Source: Konateibacter massiliensis (GTDB taxonomy: Bacteria; Bacillota; Clostridia; Lachnospirales; Lachnospiraceae). From it: DNA of 64,000 nt. Shown here in pieces: positions 35,284 through 44,831 of this stretch; within the stretch, counting starts at the first letter, position 1, and the number at the start of each line of letters is the position of its first letter. Location: NCBI RefSeq assembly GCF_900184995.1, contig NZ_LT860099.1, positions 2,046,886 to 2,110,885 on the forward strand, written 5' to 3'. The position numbers and the translations under genes are program-made. Under the pieces are notes generated by a model, which saw nothing but the letters and a program-made list of their open reading frames with translations, ran no database searches and had not been told where the DNA came from.

Positions 35284-35607
35284 CTAACATAAATCTGAAA
35301 TATCATCAAAAGCAATTTTTGTATTCGCAATCTCTAATACTTTGCTTTGCTCCTCTATACGCGATACCATTCCTGTAATCTGCACATATTCTTTATTCTG
35401 AAAAAATTCCACAGTGACAATATCTAGCTTTTGAACCTTCCTCAACTTCCGGTCCAGTTCCTCTTTCTGCTCCTCTGACAGCTCTCGCTTAGGTACGAGA
35501 ATGCGTTCCTTTTCAGCCAGCGCCTCCCGAAACCCCTTCAAAGCATCAAAGGGCATAAATTGCTTCGCACGGTTTTCCCGATCCATTTTTTCCCGCTTAA
35601 TCCCCAC
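35284..35607 (-). CDS. YolD-like protein
   Basis: This protein of about 107 residues has a YolD-like start (REKMDRENRAKQFMPFDALKGF, about 4-25) and a C-terminal beta-rich SH3-like part (VTVEFFQNKEYVQITG). It is usually paired with a Y-family polymerase, as here: its start overlaps the polymerase 3' end by 11 bp. GTG 35607 is preferred because GGAGGG lies 7 bp upstream within the polymerase gene. The biochemical role of YolD proteins is not settled; they may modulate the polymerase. Confidence 0.85.
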   Translation of the reverse strand: MGIKREKMDRENRAKQFMPFDALKGFREALAEKERILVPKRELSEEQKEELDRKLRKVQKLDIVTVEFFQNKEYVQITGMVSRIEEQSKVLEIANTKIAFDDISDLC

Positions 35608-36862
35608 TTTTGTGCCCTCCAATCTGGCGGTTACGCTCTAGTGTTGTAGCAACATCCTGCAAATCCATTCCACGTATGAGCGCATTCTTACCAAATCTTC
35701 CTTTTATCGCCAGCTCTGCTCTTTGGATTTTCCGTTCGCGCTCAAGTTCTGCCGGATTGGTAAACAAATCATATTGTTCATAGGTTTCGTCTACAAGGTT
35801 ATTACAGGAAAGACTGAGTCTTCGAATTGGTCTGCTTTTATCTGCAATGCGTCCATACAGGTCCATCACATAAGCAATGATAGCCCGGTAGGCATTCGTG
35901 GTAACTGACATGGAAACCGTTCCTGTTGCTGGCTTACATCCAAGCTCATTGGAATATCCAATCATAAGAGACAAGGAGGATGTGACGAGCCCTTTTTCTG
36001 TCATATCCAAACACAAGGCATCTGTCATTTCTTTTACAACGACTCCGCACTCTTCAAAGCTGTAATCCCTTGGAAGTATCTGTCCGCTTGACATCGAGTT
36101 ACTCTTCGGCTTGTACGATTTAATATCCGCCATTTGGGTCGTTTCTCTTCCCCATGCATGATCAATTAAAAGTTCTGCATCTATCCCAAACAGACGATAA
36201 AGTATCTCTTCATCAAGCTGTGCAATCTCTCCCATTGTAGTAACTCCTATACTCGCAAGCCTTTTTACCGTTCCGGCTCCTATCCTCCAAAAATCAGTCA
36301 ATGGCTTATGATTCCACAGTGTCTTTTGATATAATGTCTCATCCAGATATCCAATGTTGTCCCTTGTATGCTTTGCCGTAATATCCAGTGCGATTTTTGC
36401 CAGATAGAGATTTGTTCCGATGCCTCCTGTCGCGGTAACTCCCGTCTCTGCTTTTATATCCTTCATAATGCGAACTGCCAGTTCCTTTGCCTCCATATGA
36501 TACATGGAAAGATAATGTGTCACATCAAGAAATGCTTCATCTATCGAGTAGACGTGGATATCCTCCTTGGCGACATATTTTAGATAGATCGCATAAATCT
36601 TCGCTGAATATTCAATATAAAGCTTCATTCGCGGCACCGCCATAATATACTTTACATTTGGGGGAATCTGAAATACCCTGCATCGGTTTTGAATCCCAAG
36701 TGCCTTCATACTTGGAGAAATCGCAAGACAAATCGTCTTTTCACCCCGCTCCGGGTCCGCTACCGCTAGATTTGTTGTCAGCGGATCAAGTTCACGCTCC
36801 ACACATTCCACCGAAGCATAAAATGATTTTAAATCTATGCACAAATAGATATGATTTTCCAA
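35597..36862 (-). CDS. Y-family DNA polymerase (UvrX/DinB-like)
   Basis: This 421-residue translesion polymerase has the palm motifs CIDLKSFYASVECVE (near 8, first metal aspartate), YSIDEAFLDVT (near 106, catalytic D and E), a GIGTNLYLAKIALD region, and a C-terminal little-finger domain. Such enzymes copy damaged DNA in the SOS response. The YolD pairing is typical of the UvrX/YqjW branch, often plasmid- or phage-linked, rather than chromosomal DinB. ATG 36862 follows GGAGGTGC. A LexA-like site lies about 60 bp upstream. Confidence 0.92.
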   Translation of the reverse strand: MENHIYLCIDLKSFYASVECVERELDPLTTNLAVADPERGEKTICLAISPSMKALGIQNRCRVFQIPPNVKYIMAVPRMKLYIEYSAKIYAIYLKYVAKEDIHVYSIDEAFLDVTHYLSMYHMEAKELAVRIMKDIKAETGVTATGGIGTNLYLAKIALDITAKHTRDNIGYLDETLYQKTLWNHKPLTDFWRIGAGTVKRLASIGVTTMGEIAQLDEEILYRLFGIDAELLIDHAWGRETTQMADIKSYKPKSNSMSSGQILPRDYSFEECGVVVKEMTDALCLDMTEKGLVTSSLSLMIGYSNELGCKPATGTVSMSVTTNAYRAIIAYVMDLYGRIADKSRPIRRLSLSCNNLVDETYEQYDLFTNPAELERERKIQRAELAIKGRFGKNALIRGMDLQDVATTLERNRQIGGHKSGD

Positions 36863-36919
36863 GTTGAAAGCACCTCCAATTTATTTTTTACTATTTTTAT
36901 AATTATATATTATATCACC

Positions 36920-36933
36920 CGAACTGGTGTTTG
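36920..36933. promoter_or_regulatory. LexA-like box upstream of the Y-family polymerase
   Basis: CGAACTGGTGTTTG fits CGAAC-N4-GTTYG, close to the Bacillus/Clostridia SOS consensus, with a mismatch in the second arm. It lies in the divergent region between the polymerase gene and xpaC. Confidence 0.5.
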
Positions 36934-36991
36934 TGTACAGTTATTTTTTTACAATGTTATGCATTGCAGCAAACTTTTATTTCACAACTAT

Positions 36992-37020
36992 TTGTCATTC
37001 TCTTACAAATAAGATATAAT
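36992..37020 (+). promoter_or_regulatory. xpaC-telA promoter
   Basis: TTGTCA (36992-36997), a 17-bp spacer and TATAAT (37015-37020), about 37 bp before the xpaC start. Confidence 0.78.
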
Positions 37021-37056
37021 GAAACTATCTGTACAGCGATATCCCGGAGGGTTTAC

Positions 37057-38370
37057 ATGAATAATAAAAATTTTTCAAATTTAGAAGATGAAATTAAAAA
37101 TATTGTGCAAAATGCAATTAATTCCAAGGACTTTAAAGAACTAAACCAAAACATCGGAGATACCGTCGAAAGTGCTATCTCGGAGGTGCAAAAGGCTCTT
37201 GGTTTAAATCGCAGTCAGGGGCAGTCCAAAAGCCGGCGCTCAAACCACTGGCAGGATTCACAGCCCGAATTTAAAGTGAATTTTGATACGGAGGATCCTT
37301 ATACTCGCCAACGTTCAAACTCCAGACGTTCTTATTCGCAGCAACGCAGAAACCGGAGAACTTTTTATGAGCCTCCTTACAAAGCCCCTACAAAGCAGAC
37401 CTCTGCCGCTTATCCAAGCAATCCGACCGGCAAGGTGGCTGGCATTCTCTACACGGTATTCGGCTGGATTTTTCTTCCGATTACGGGACTTGCGGTGCTT
37501 GTTTTGACATTGCTTGGCGTTTTGCTCCAAAGGATGAATATTTTCGGCTCCATTGCGCTTGGTATTCTGCCTTTATTGCTTATCAGCTTTGCGTTGACGG
37601 TCCGGGGTTCAACCCTGCGTGCGCGTCTTCGAAGGTTTTACCGCTACATGGGACTTTTTAAGGAGCAGACCTATTATTCCATCAAGGACTTGGCGTCACA
37701 GACGCAGTTGAGTGATAAATTTATTATAAAGGATTTAAGAAAGATGATTTCTCTCGGCATGTTTCCGGAGGGGCATATCGATGCACAAGGAACGTGTATT
37801 ATGCTGAATCAGCAAAGCTACCGCCAATACACGGAGCTTCTAAAGAGCCAGCAGATGCAGCAGGAGGAGATTACCAAAAAAGCCAGACAGCAGGCAGATG
37901 CGCCTAAGGCAGCAACTCCTGTGAATGAGGAATTACACGCGGCAGTGGAAAACGGACGCGCCTGTATCCGTCAGATTAGGAAAGCCAACGATGCCATTCC
38001 GGGCGAGGAGATTTCAAGGAAACTTGACAGACTTGAGACCGTAATTGATAAAATTTTTACCCATGTGGAAGAACACCCTGAGCAACTCTCAGAAATCAAT
38101 AAATTTATGGAGTATTACCTTCCGACCACGCTTAAGCTGGTGACCGCCTATCAGGAATTTGATGTTCAGCCTGTTCAGGGAGAGAATATCCGATCGGCAA
38201 AAAATGAGATTGAAACTACCCTAGATACCATTAATCACGCATTTGAGATTTTATTGGACAGCCTTTTTGAGGACGCTGCGCTTGATATTTCCACGGACAT
38301 ATCCGTACTTGAAACCATACTCGCACAAGAGGGGCTGACAAAAAGTAAATTAAAATCAGGAGGAAACTAA
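37057..38370 (+). CDS. xpaC: XpaC-like protein
   Basis: This 437-residue protein resembles XpaC (5-bromo-4-chloroindolyl phosphate hydrolysis protein). It has a polar N terminus (about 1-130, acidic helix then Arg/Ser/Gln-rich), two hydrophobic segments (about 140-165 and 170-190), a helix-turn-helix-like stretch (TYYSIKDLASQTQLSDKFIIKDL, 208-230) and a long helical C-terminal part. ATG 37057 follows CGGAGG; the longer in-frame reading from 36931 covers the promoter and is wrong. It is 1 bp before telA; the xpaC-telA pair is conserved. The molecular function is not established. Confidence 0.85.
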   Translation: MNNKNFSNLEDEIKNIVQNAINSKDFKELNQNIGDTVESAISEVQKALGLNRSQGQSKSRRSNHWQDSQPEFKVNFDTEDPYTRQRSNSRRSYSQQRRNRRTFYEPPYKAPTKQTSAAYPSNPTGKVAGILYTVFGWIFLPITGLAVLVLTLLGVLLQRMNIFGSIALGILPLLLISFALTVRGSTLRARLRRFYRYMGLFKEQTYYSIKDLASQTQLSDKFIIKDLRKMISLGMFPEGHIDAQGTCIMLNQQSYRQYTELLKSQQMQQEEITKKARQQADAPKAATPVNEELHAAVENGRACIRQIRKANDAIPGEEISRKLDRLETVIDKIFTHVEEHPEQLSEINKFMEYYLPTTLKLVTAYQEFDVQPVQGENIRSAKNEIETTLDTINHAFEILLDSLFEDAALDISTDISVLETILAQEGLTKSKLKSGGN

Positions 38371-38371
38371 C

Positions 38372-39511
38372 ATGACAAATGAAACACCAACCTTGACCTT
38401 TGAGCCCTTTAAAGAAGAGGAAATTCTTTCTGCACCATCCGAGCTGCAGATGATCGAAAAAGCGGAAGCCTCTGTGCTTGAGGAGACACCTCTGACCCCG
38501 GAGGAACAAAAAATGGTGGACAACTTCGTGTCGCAGATTGATTTGACACAATCTAATTTAATTCTCCAGTACGGCGCCGGAACACAAAAAAAGATTGCCG
38601 ACTTTTCCGAGAGTGCTTTAAACAATGTGCGTACCAAGGATTTGGGTGAAATCGGAGAAATGCTGACCGATGTGGTTTCAGAGCTAAAGAGCTTTGACGC
38701 GGAGGAGGAGGAAAAGGGATTCCTTGGCTTTTTTAAGAAAACCTCCAACAAGCTGACGACAATGAAGGCAAAGTATGACAAGGCAGAGCTGAATGTAAAT
38801 AAAATATGCAAAGTGCTTGAAAATCATCAGATGCAGCTATTAAAAGACGTGGCAATGCTGGATAAGATGTATGAGATTAATAAAAATTACTTTAAGGAAT
38901 TATCCATGTATATCCTCGCAGGTAAAAAGAAGCTGGCACAGGTGGAGAATTTGGAGCTTCCAAAGCTCGTTGAAACCTCCACAAGAACCGGATTGCCGGA
39001 GGACGCACAGGCTGTCAATGACCTGACTGCTGTCTTAAACCGCTTTGAGAAAAAAATTCATGACCTGGAATTGACTCGTATGATTTCCATTCAGATGGCA
39101 CCGCAGATTCGTCTGGTTCAGGCAAACGACACGGTTATGGCAGAAAAAATCCAGTCTACCATTGTAAACACCATTCCTCTCTGGAAAAGTCAGATGGTTC
39201 TTGCCTTGGGTGTGGTACATTCCACACAGGCAGCCAGAGCGCAAAAAGAAGTGACCGATATGACAAATGAACTTCTTAAAAAGAATGCCGCTACCCTTAA
39301 ACTTGCTACCATAGAGACAGCCAAAGAATCAGAGCGCGGCATTGTTGATATTGAAACTCTCCGCACGACAAACGAATCTCTCATCTCCACTCTTGACGAG
39401 GTGCTTCGTATTCAGACTGAAGGCCGTCAAAAGCGAAAAGAGGCGGAGATTGAATTAAACCGTATTGAAAATGAGTTAAAAGCGAAACTCTTAAGTATGA
39501 GAGGACAGTAA
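38372..39511 (+). CDS. telA: TelA-like toxic anion resistance protein
   Basis: This 379-residue cytoplasmic, almost fully helical protein of the TelA/KlaA family is linked to tellurite and cell-envelope stress resistance. Diagnostic stretches are LTPEEQKMVDNFVSQIDLTQ near 40, ILQYGAGTQKKIADFSESAL, the LGEIGEMLTDVVSELKSF region near 90, LTRMISIQMAPQIRLVQ near 235, and IVNTIPLWKSQMVLALG near 265. Start and AGGAGG follow directly on xpaC. Its last 21 bp overlap the 3' end of the convergent jetC-like gene. The mechanism is unknown. Confidence 0.9.
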   Translation: MTNETPTLTFEPFKEEEILSAPSELQMIEKAEASVLEETPLTPEEQKMVDNFVSQIDLTQSNLILQYGAGTQKKIADFSESALNNVRTKDLGEIGEMLTDVVSELKSFDAEEEEKGFLGFFKKTSNKLTTMKAKYDKAELNVNKICKVLENHQMQLLKDVAMLDKMYEINKNYFKELSMYILAGKKKLAQVENLELPKLVETSTRTGLPEDAQAVNDLTAVLNRFEKKIHDLELTRMISIQMAPQIRLVQANDTVMAEKIQSTIVNTIPLWKSQMVLALGVVHSTQAARAQKEVTDMTNELLKKNAATLKLATIETAKESERGIVDIETLRTTNESLISTLDEVLRIQTEGRQKRKEAEIELNRIENELKAKLLSMRGQ

Positions 39512-42500
39512 CTCAGAAAACTCTAATTTTTCAAAAGGTTGAATCGAAATATGATTTTTATTCGGGTTGGCGAAAACAAATGTCTTATCCACATAATCTA
39601 CATAATTTTGCAGCTTATCGTTGGTGGCACTGATAATCGCCTGAAATCCCATTTTACGGATTAGCTCTACACAACTTCCTACCTTTTCTCCGTCCATTTT
39701 GGAGAAGGCTTCGTCCAAAACGACAAGCCGCAGGGTAGGATTTCGTCTGGAGCTTTCTTTTGTATTAATCTTATATACCTGTGCAAAGCTCGCCAGCAGT
39801 GCAATATAGAGTGGGTTTTGTCCCTCTCCTCCTGAGTTCTTGGAAAGCATTTTGCTCAGTCTCATCGGAGGCATTCCGTCGATAAGCTGTTCCATATCAA
39901 AAGAAAGATAGGTTCGGTAATCTGCATATTTTTCCATGTTGTAGCGCGCTTCTTCCAGCTCCTTTGTGTCACTGTTTTCCGGCGGCATAAAAACTTCAAT
40001 CAGCTCATTAATAAGCTCTGCATAGTTTTCCGAATGTCCCTTTGAAAATAAATCCATCTGGTTTTCCATATGATCGGATAACTGCGTCGGATTGACTTCC
40101 AAATTCTCATCCATGAACATGTTGTAGAACTTTCCGTCCTCTCCCTTGTTCTTCGTGATAATAAATCGGTACTTCTCTTTTCCGAAGTCCGAATTAGCAA
40201 GAATACGGTTTAGCTCCTCCTTCTGCTGCATCGCTTCCTTGATGGAGTCTCTTATCTTGTAGATAAAATCGGTCTTAAAGTGGTGGATGGCAATATTCGC
40301 CTGCTCTGCCGCCTTCCCGGTAAACTCCGAAAGCTTATCACTTTGAAGCATTTCCAACAACTGCTCATAGTCCTTATTCTCTCTTCCTGTTGTTGTAAAG
40401 CCTCGGAAAGAATATTCTCTTTGATAGCCCTCTCTGACCTTAATCAGCTTCTCGTATTCGACATTCATAGCCGTATCGCAGGTAAGCTTCTTATTAATCA
40501 GCCAGTTTTTCAGACGTTCCGGACGCTCACCGGATTTCTGTCTGATTAGCTCTTGGAAGTTCTCCTCCATCGCAGCGTCAAACACAAAACCCTTCTCCTT
40601 GGAGACAATTTCTCCGTTTAGCATCGTAAGCTCTTCCTTGAAATCGTGGAGCGCTCTTGTTTTCATTCTCTGCTCGTTGATAAACTGTTCCTTTTGGGCA
40701 GTTTTCTTTCGCAAATCATCCTCCAAGGTCTGCTTCTCATCCTTCCAAGTCTGGATATCCCTTGTCTTTAAATCGTTTATTTTTATTTCCAGCGATTCCT
40801 TTTCCACAAGTCTTGCCTGAATTTTTCTCATATCTTCCAAATATTTCTCATAGATTGGAAGTTCCTCCTGCAACGCTTCAAAGGAGAGAATTTCCCGATA
40901 CTGCCTTACGCTTTCCTCAAAAGGAAGCTTTTCCTCCACCAGCTTAGCAAGGCGGCTCTCAAGACGCTTTCTTCTCTGCTCAATTGCATTTTTTCCAATG
41001 TAGGTAAATTCCGTATAATTCTTCGGGTTCATATGCTGGAGCTTATAGTTGTGGTAAAGTAGGCAATCCTTTGTCACAGCGCTTTTATTCTGTCTCAACT
41101 GCTCTGTTTTTCCACATCGGATCACGCTTCCCATCAAGAAATCCACAAAAGCCTTGGCATAATCTACACTGCTGTCTACAACCTCAGCCAAAGCCCCTTC
41201 CAGAACAGGCTTTGAAGCCTTCAACACCCGGTCTGAATCGATGACAGACACCTTATAATATTTTTTCTCATCCATCGAATGATAAATCTCAATGGCGGTC
41301 TTTGTATACTGCGGCGGCGCAATGAGGGACAGTTTATGATTTCCCATATAGCCCTCCACAGCATTTTGCCACTCACTATCTGTTATTTGAAGCAAGTCTG
41401 CAAGTACATAAATGTCTGCCTCCACGCCACAGCGCGCCTGCAATTCCTTTTGTATGTAATCCTTTGCTTCCATCAGATAAGAAGGATATGCCTTGTCGCC
41501 CGCCTTTAGCTGTCCGATTTCCGCTTTCAGTTCTCTTACTTCTTTTTCCAGTAAGCTTTTCTGCTCCTCGGCTGACCTTTGTTCCTCCAAAAGCTGTTCT
41601 CTTGCTGACCGAATATTTTCCTTTATCCGCTTAATGCCTGATGTATCCATATGATAACTTAAAAAGCTCTCAATCTGGAGCTTCGTATCCTCCGGTATCA
41701 AATCCGTTTCCAGCCACTTTTGAAGCCCATTTCCGATTTTATCGTATTTCGTCTTGCTCTCATATAAAAATTCCATAAGCTGGTTTAGAGAATTAAGCTC
41801 CGATTCCAAATGGGTATAGCCGCTGTTTTCAATCGCAATCATAACCGTGTCACGCTGCTTTTGAAGTGCCTCGACCTCTCCTGCAAGCGTCTCGATTCTT
41901 CCTGTCAGTCCTTCCAAATCTCCCTGATACGCCGTCTGCTTCTGGGAAATCTCCTTCATTCTTTGCTCTATTGTATAGATATCCAGCTTGTCAATGTTAT
42001 ACTGAAACTGAGTCGACTGCCGAAACAGCTTCTGAAACTGGCCGTATTGCTCCCGTACATCCTCAAGCAGTGTGATTTCCTGTTTGGTGTCCTCAAGCCT
42101 TCGTCTCAATCGTACATATTGGATGACACTGTCCTGCATATCCTCTATATGGATATTTTTCTCCATACAGATATAATTTTTCACAAAGTCCTCCAGCTTC
42201 ATATTCATTCGAAACGGAATCGCTTTTTTAAACAGAGACGGAAATTTCTTTTCATCTAAGCCGCCTAGATATGTTTCATACAGCTTCGCTCTGAATTTCT
42301 CGTTTGTTCTGCTGTAATCCCACTGCTCCTTGTCATAGCGGTTTCCAAGCCAGTCTTTTAACTCCCTGATTGACATCGTTCTGTCATTTAAACGGTAGCG
42401 GTTTGTGAGCAGCCGCCCTTTATGCCAGAAAAACATACGGTCTGCATCGTTGGACGTCACATCAACGTCAAACACGACACCGATGCATTGATACTCTTCT

Positions 42501-42829
42501 TTTTCCACATTTTCAAATTCCAATACAATAGTCGTGGAAAAATTCTGATTTCGTAGGTAGCCTGCTTCGTCATTCTCCTGAACAACCTTCATTCCCCTCA
42601 AATACTCCATCAGGGTACGATCGGAATCGTCCTTTGCCGCCTTATTAAAAAATCCTCTTCCGTTCGTATCCACATACAGTAAGAGCTGCAGCGCATCCAG
42701 CACCGTTGATTTTCCGCTGCCTGAATGTCCGGTAAAAAAGTTAATTCCGCTGCTGAAGGACAATACTTTTTCATTAATATAGTGCCAGTTGTTCAGACAC
42801 ATTCTCGTCATCGCCTGAAATGCTGTCAT
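39491..42829 (-). CDS. JetC/MukB-like SMC ATPase
   Basis: This protein of about 1112 residues has the SMC-type split ATPase: Walker A GHSGSGKSTVLDALQ near residue 34, then long coiled coils (about 225-450 and 630-900) around a hinge-like middle, and the C-terminal signature KNSGGEGQNPLY with Walker B VVLDEAFSKMD near 1050. This is the layout of Wadjet JetC and MksB/MukB condensins, rather than SbcC, whose nuclease partner is absent. Start 42829 follows GAGGAAG; a longer reading starts at 42886. It overlaps the JetB-like gene by 56 bp and is the last gene of the operon. Function is either plasmid defence or chromosome compaction. Confidence 0.85.
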   Translation of the reverse strand: MTAFQAMTRMCLNNWHYINEKVLSFSSGINFFTGHSGSGKSTVLDALQLLLYVDTNGRGFFNKAAKDDSDRTLMEYLRGMKVVQENDEAGYLRNQNFSTTIVLEFENVEKEEYQCIGVVFDVDVTSNDADRMFFWHKGRLLTNRYRLNDRTMSIRELKDWLGNRYDKEQWDYSRTNEKFRAKLYETYLGGLDEKKFPSLFKKAIPFRMNMKLEDFVKNYICMEKNIHIEDMQDSVIQYVRLRRRLEDTKQEITLLEDVREQYGQFQKLFRQSTQFQYNIDKLDIYTIEQRMKEISQKQTAYQGDLEGLTGRIETLAGEVEALQKQRDTVMIAIENSGYTHLESELNSLNQLMEFLYESKTKYDKIGNGLQKWLETDLIPEDTKLQIESFLSYHMDTSGIKRIKENIRSAREQLLEEQRSAEEQKSLLEKEVRELKAEIGQLKAGDKAYPSYLMEAKDYIQKELQARCGVEADIYVLADLLQITDSEWQNAVEGYMGNHKLSLIAPPQYTKTAIEIYHSMDEKKYYKVSVIDSDRVLKASKPVLEGALAEVVDSSVDYAKAFVDFLMGSVIRCGKTEQLRQNKSAVTKDCLLYHNYKLQHMNPKNYTEFTYIGKNAIEQRRKRLESRLAKLVEEKLPFEESVRQYREILSFEALQEELPIYEKYLEDMRKIQARLVEKESLEIKINDLKTRDIQTWKDEKQTLEDDLRKKTAQKEQFINEQRMKTRALHDFKEELTMLNGEIVSKEKGFVFDAAMEENFQELIRQKSGERPERLKNWLINKKLTCDTAMNVEYEKLIKVREGYQREYSFRGFTTTGRENKDYEQLLEMLQSDKLSEFTGKAAEQANIAIHHFKTDFIYKIRDSIKEAMQQKEELNRILANSDFGKEKYRFIITKNKGEDGKFYNMFMDENLEVNPTQLSDHMENQMDLFSKGHSENYAELINELIEVFMPPENSDTKELEEARYNMEKYADYRTYLSFDMEQLIDGMPPMRLSKMLSKNSGGEGQNPLYIALLASFAQVYKINTKESSRRNPTLRLVVLDEAFSKMDGEKVGSCVELIRKMGFQAIISATNDKLQNYVDYVDKTFVFANPNKNHISIQPFEKLEFSELLSSHT

Positions 42830-43433
42830 CTTCCTCTTCCTCACTTTCCTCATATTGTGTAATGATATTTCTGACTTCCTCCGCACTTATGAGAAGATTG
42901 ACAGACGGGTAAACAATAAGCTTTGTCTCCGGGCTTATCTCTCCGTCAAAATCAAGCAAATCGATAATCTGGTATTTTCGAAGCACCGCAATTGTCTTTT
43001 TCACCTCAGTAATCGGAAGTGCCTTGTTGTCCCATAGGCGAAACAGATTAATTTTGTCATAAATCTCATGCAATGCCGTATAGACATGCACAGAATTTGA
43101 GACGCTGTTCATCTTTTCCTCGAAAGTCAGTTTTAAGAGCAATACAAAGATGGTCGTAAGCTTACTTAGCTTCTCACCGATCAAGTGACCGCTTCTAAGT
43201 GCAATCACGCCATACTGCCTGTTTTCAACAACCTCAATATCCGCAACTTTAAAATATTCCATGAGAAATTCCAGATGCTTTTCGCATATGCGGTATTCCT
43301 TGTTATACTGGTATCTTGCCGTTTTTTTATCATATTTTCGCTCCAGAACAAAGGTCTGGGACTGCAAAAGCTTGATTGCCTTTGTCAGCTCCTCCTGCTC
43401 ATCCTCCGGCAGTTCTCTATAATATGGTATCAT
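42774..43433 (-). CDS. JetB/MukE-like subunit
   Basis: This protein of about 219 residues is predicted to be the winged-helix kite subunit of a condensin-like complex. It starts MIPYYRELPEDEQEELTKAI and ends in an acidic tail (EESEEEEDDSISGDDEN). Similarity is recognised mainly from gene order between JetA- and JetC-like genes and from its size. ATG 43433 follows GGAGGAG, 4 bp upstream; an upstream ATG at 43463 would add a very basic stretch. It overlaps jetA by 17 bp and jetC by 56 bp, a sign of coupled translation. Confidence 0.75.
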   Translation of the reverse strand: MIPYYRELPEDEQEELTKAIKLLQSQTFVLERKYDKKTARYQYNKEYRICEKHLEFLMEYFKVADIEVVENRQYGVIALRSGHLIGEKLSKLTTIFVLLLKLTFEEKMNSVSNSVHVYTALHEIYDKINLFRLWDNKALPITEVKKTIAVLRKYQIIDLLDFDGEISPETKLIVYPSVNLLISAEEVRNIITQYEESEEEEDDSISGDDENVSEQLALY

Positions 43434-44817
43434 TCTTCTCCTCCGTCTCCGCTTTTCTCTCAAAGGTTAGTCTAGGATAACTGAATTTTTCATTTTGAAT
43501 CAATTCATACTCATCTCTTCGCACGGAATAAGGGCTTTTCTTTCGAATACTGTGATCATAGGCAAGTATGAGCAGCTCGAATTCCTCCTGTGTCTGAACA
43601 GACTGTTCATTCGTCGTGTACTCTCCCGCTTCCATTTTATCGAGTATAAAGTGCTCAATCTCTTTCTTGCTGTAACGGTTTTTGTTTCGGTTCAGCCTCA
43701 AAATTTCCTCTGCGGTCAAATCCTTTTCCTGATTCGCTTCACCCTCAATTGTATCTTCAAAGTTCTTTCTCGGACCGCGTTTTTGATACATGGCGTCCTT
43801 CGATAAAACGGTAAAATCATTGATTAAAATTGCATCACCAAGCTTATTTAAAATCTTATCCTTTCGCCTTTCGTTCATCATGCCGAGCAGCTTTACGACA
43901 TTACCCTTCACGTTGTCATCGTTGTTCAGCATATATTCCAAACGTCTTACTGTGGCGCGGACGTATTTGCTGTGCTCTGAGTCGATATGGGCAATTCTCC
44001 GCTCCATATTGGCGATACCGCGCTCCACATGGTCGAGAATATCAAACAGCTCGTTGTCTGTTTCCTCCTCCGCCTTGCCGCCAAGCAGAAGCTTTTTCTT
44101 AAGCAGTGCCTGCCGCTCCTCATCCTCTCTGATTTTATTTAAGAGGGTCTTAATGTCATTTTTATAGATATAAAAATTATCTCCCGTTTTTAAAAGGGCA
44201 TATTTCTTATTCACAATATTGTTGACATAACCGTTTAAATGCTCCTGCAGCAATTCTTCGTAGCTCTCCTGCTTTAACAATGTCTCAAAAAACTTATCCA
44301 TATTATGAAGCATGTCCTGCAACGCACGGTTCAGCCTTGCCGTGTTCACCATCGCAGCACGAAGAAGCTCCATTCCTGCCTTATTGTCATAATAGAAGGA
44401 ATAAAGGTTCGTGTACACATTCTGAATATACAAATCGGTCTCATCTGCCTCGGGGTTATCAAGCTTTTGAAAAGTCTCAATAAAAATAGAAGCGTAATCG
44501 GGAATGACTACGTTTGTCTTAAACGCCTTATAGTCCTCAATTTTTCGAAGCCAGCCAAACTTGACCAGCTTTGTAAAAATCCTTGTTGCAACCGGCTCCG
44601 ACTTATCTGTATCCTCCTCCGTATCATCGGCAGAAATATCTACCAGACGGTTGGAAAAACAATCTGCCAGAAGCTGTACACATGTCTCCTTGCTAAGAAA
44701 ATAGTCATTATACAAATATTCCTCATAGATGAGCAAAAGAGATTCGATATAGATATATCGGTTTCTCGACTTAAACAAACTAAAGAATTGTTCGGGTATA
44801 TTATAAATTCCTTTCAC
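43417..44817 (-). CDS. JetA/MukF-like kleisin subunit
   Basis: This protein of about 466 residues resembles the Wadjet JetA family (kleisin, MukF-like). The N-terminal winged-helix-like part has FKSRNRYIYIESLLLIYEEY. A helical middle (about 215-330) has ERGIANMERRIAHIDSEHSKYVRATVRRLEYML, and a basic C-terminal part has FILDKMEAGEYTTNEQSVQTQEEFELLILAYDHS. GTG 44817 is chosen because GGAGG lies 5 bp upstream; TTG 44829 overlaps it. It is 14 bp downstream of a Cys/His-motif gene. Assignment rests on the overall pattern and gene order. Confidence 0.78.
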   Translation of the reverse strand: MKGIYNIPEQFFSLFKSRNRYIYIESLLLIYEEYLYNDYFLSKETCVQLLADCFSNRLVDISADDTEEDTDKSEPVATRIFTKLVKFGWLRKIEDYKAFKTNVVIPDYASIFIETFQKLDNPEADETDLYIQNVYTNLYSFYYDNKAGMELLRAAMVNTARLNRALQDMLHNMDKFFETLLKQESYEELLQEHLNGYVNNIVNKKYALLKTGDNFYIYKNDIKTLLNKIREDEERQALLKKKLLLGGKAEEETDNELFDILDHVERGIANMERRIAHIDSEHSKYVRATVRRLEYMLNNDDNVKGNVVKLLGMMNERRKDKILNKLGDAILINDFTVLSKDAMYQKRGPRKNFEDTIEGEANQEKDLTAEEILRLNRNKNRYSKKEIEHFILDKMEAGEYTTNEQSVQTQEEFELLILAYDHSIRKKSPYSVRRDEYELIQNEKFSYPRLTFERKAETEEKNDTIL

Positions 44818-44831
44818 GTCTACCTCCAAGC

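Noticed and set aside
39491..42829. SbcC-type nuclease ATPase
   Set aside because: No sbcD-like gene is adjacent, and the neighbours and overlaps match jetA/jetB (mukF/mukE).
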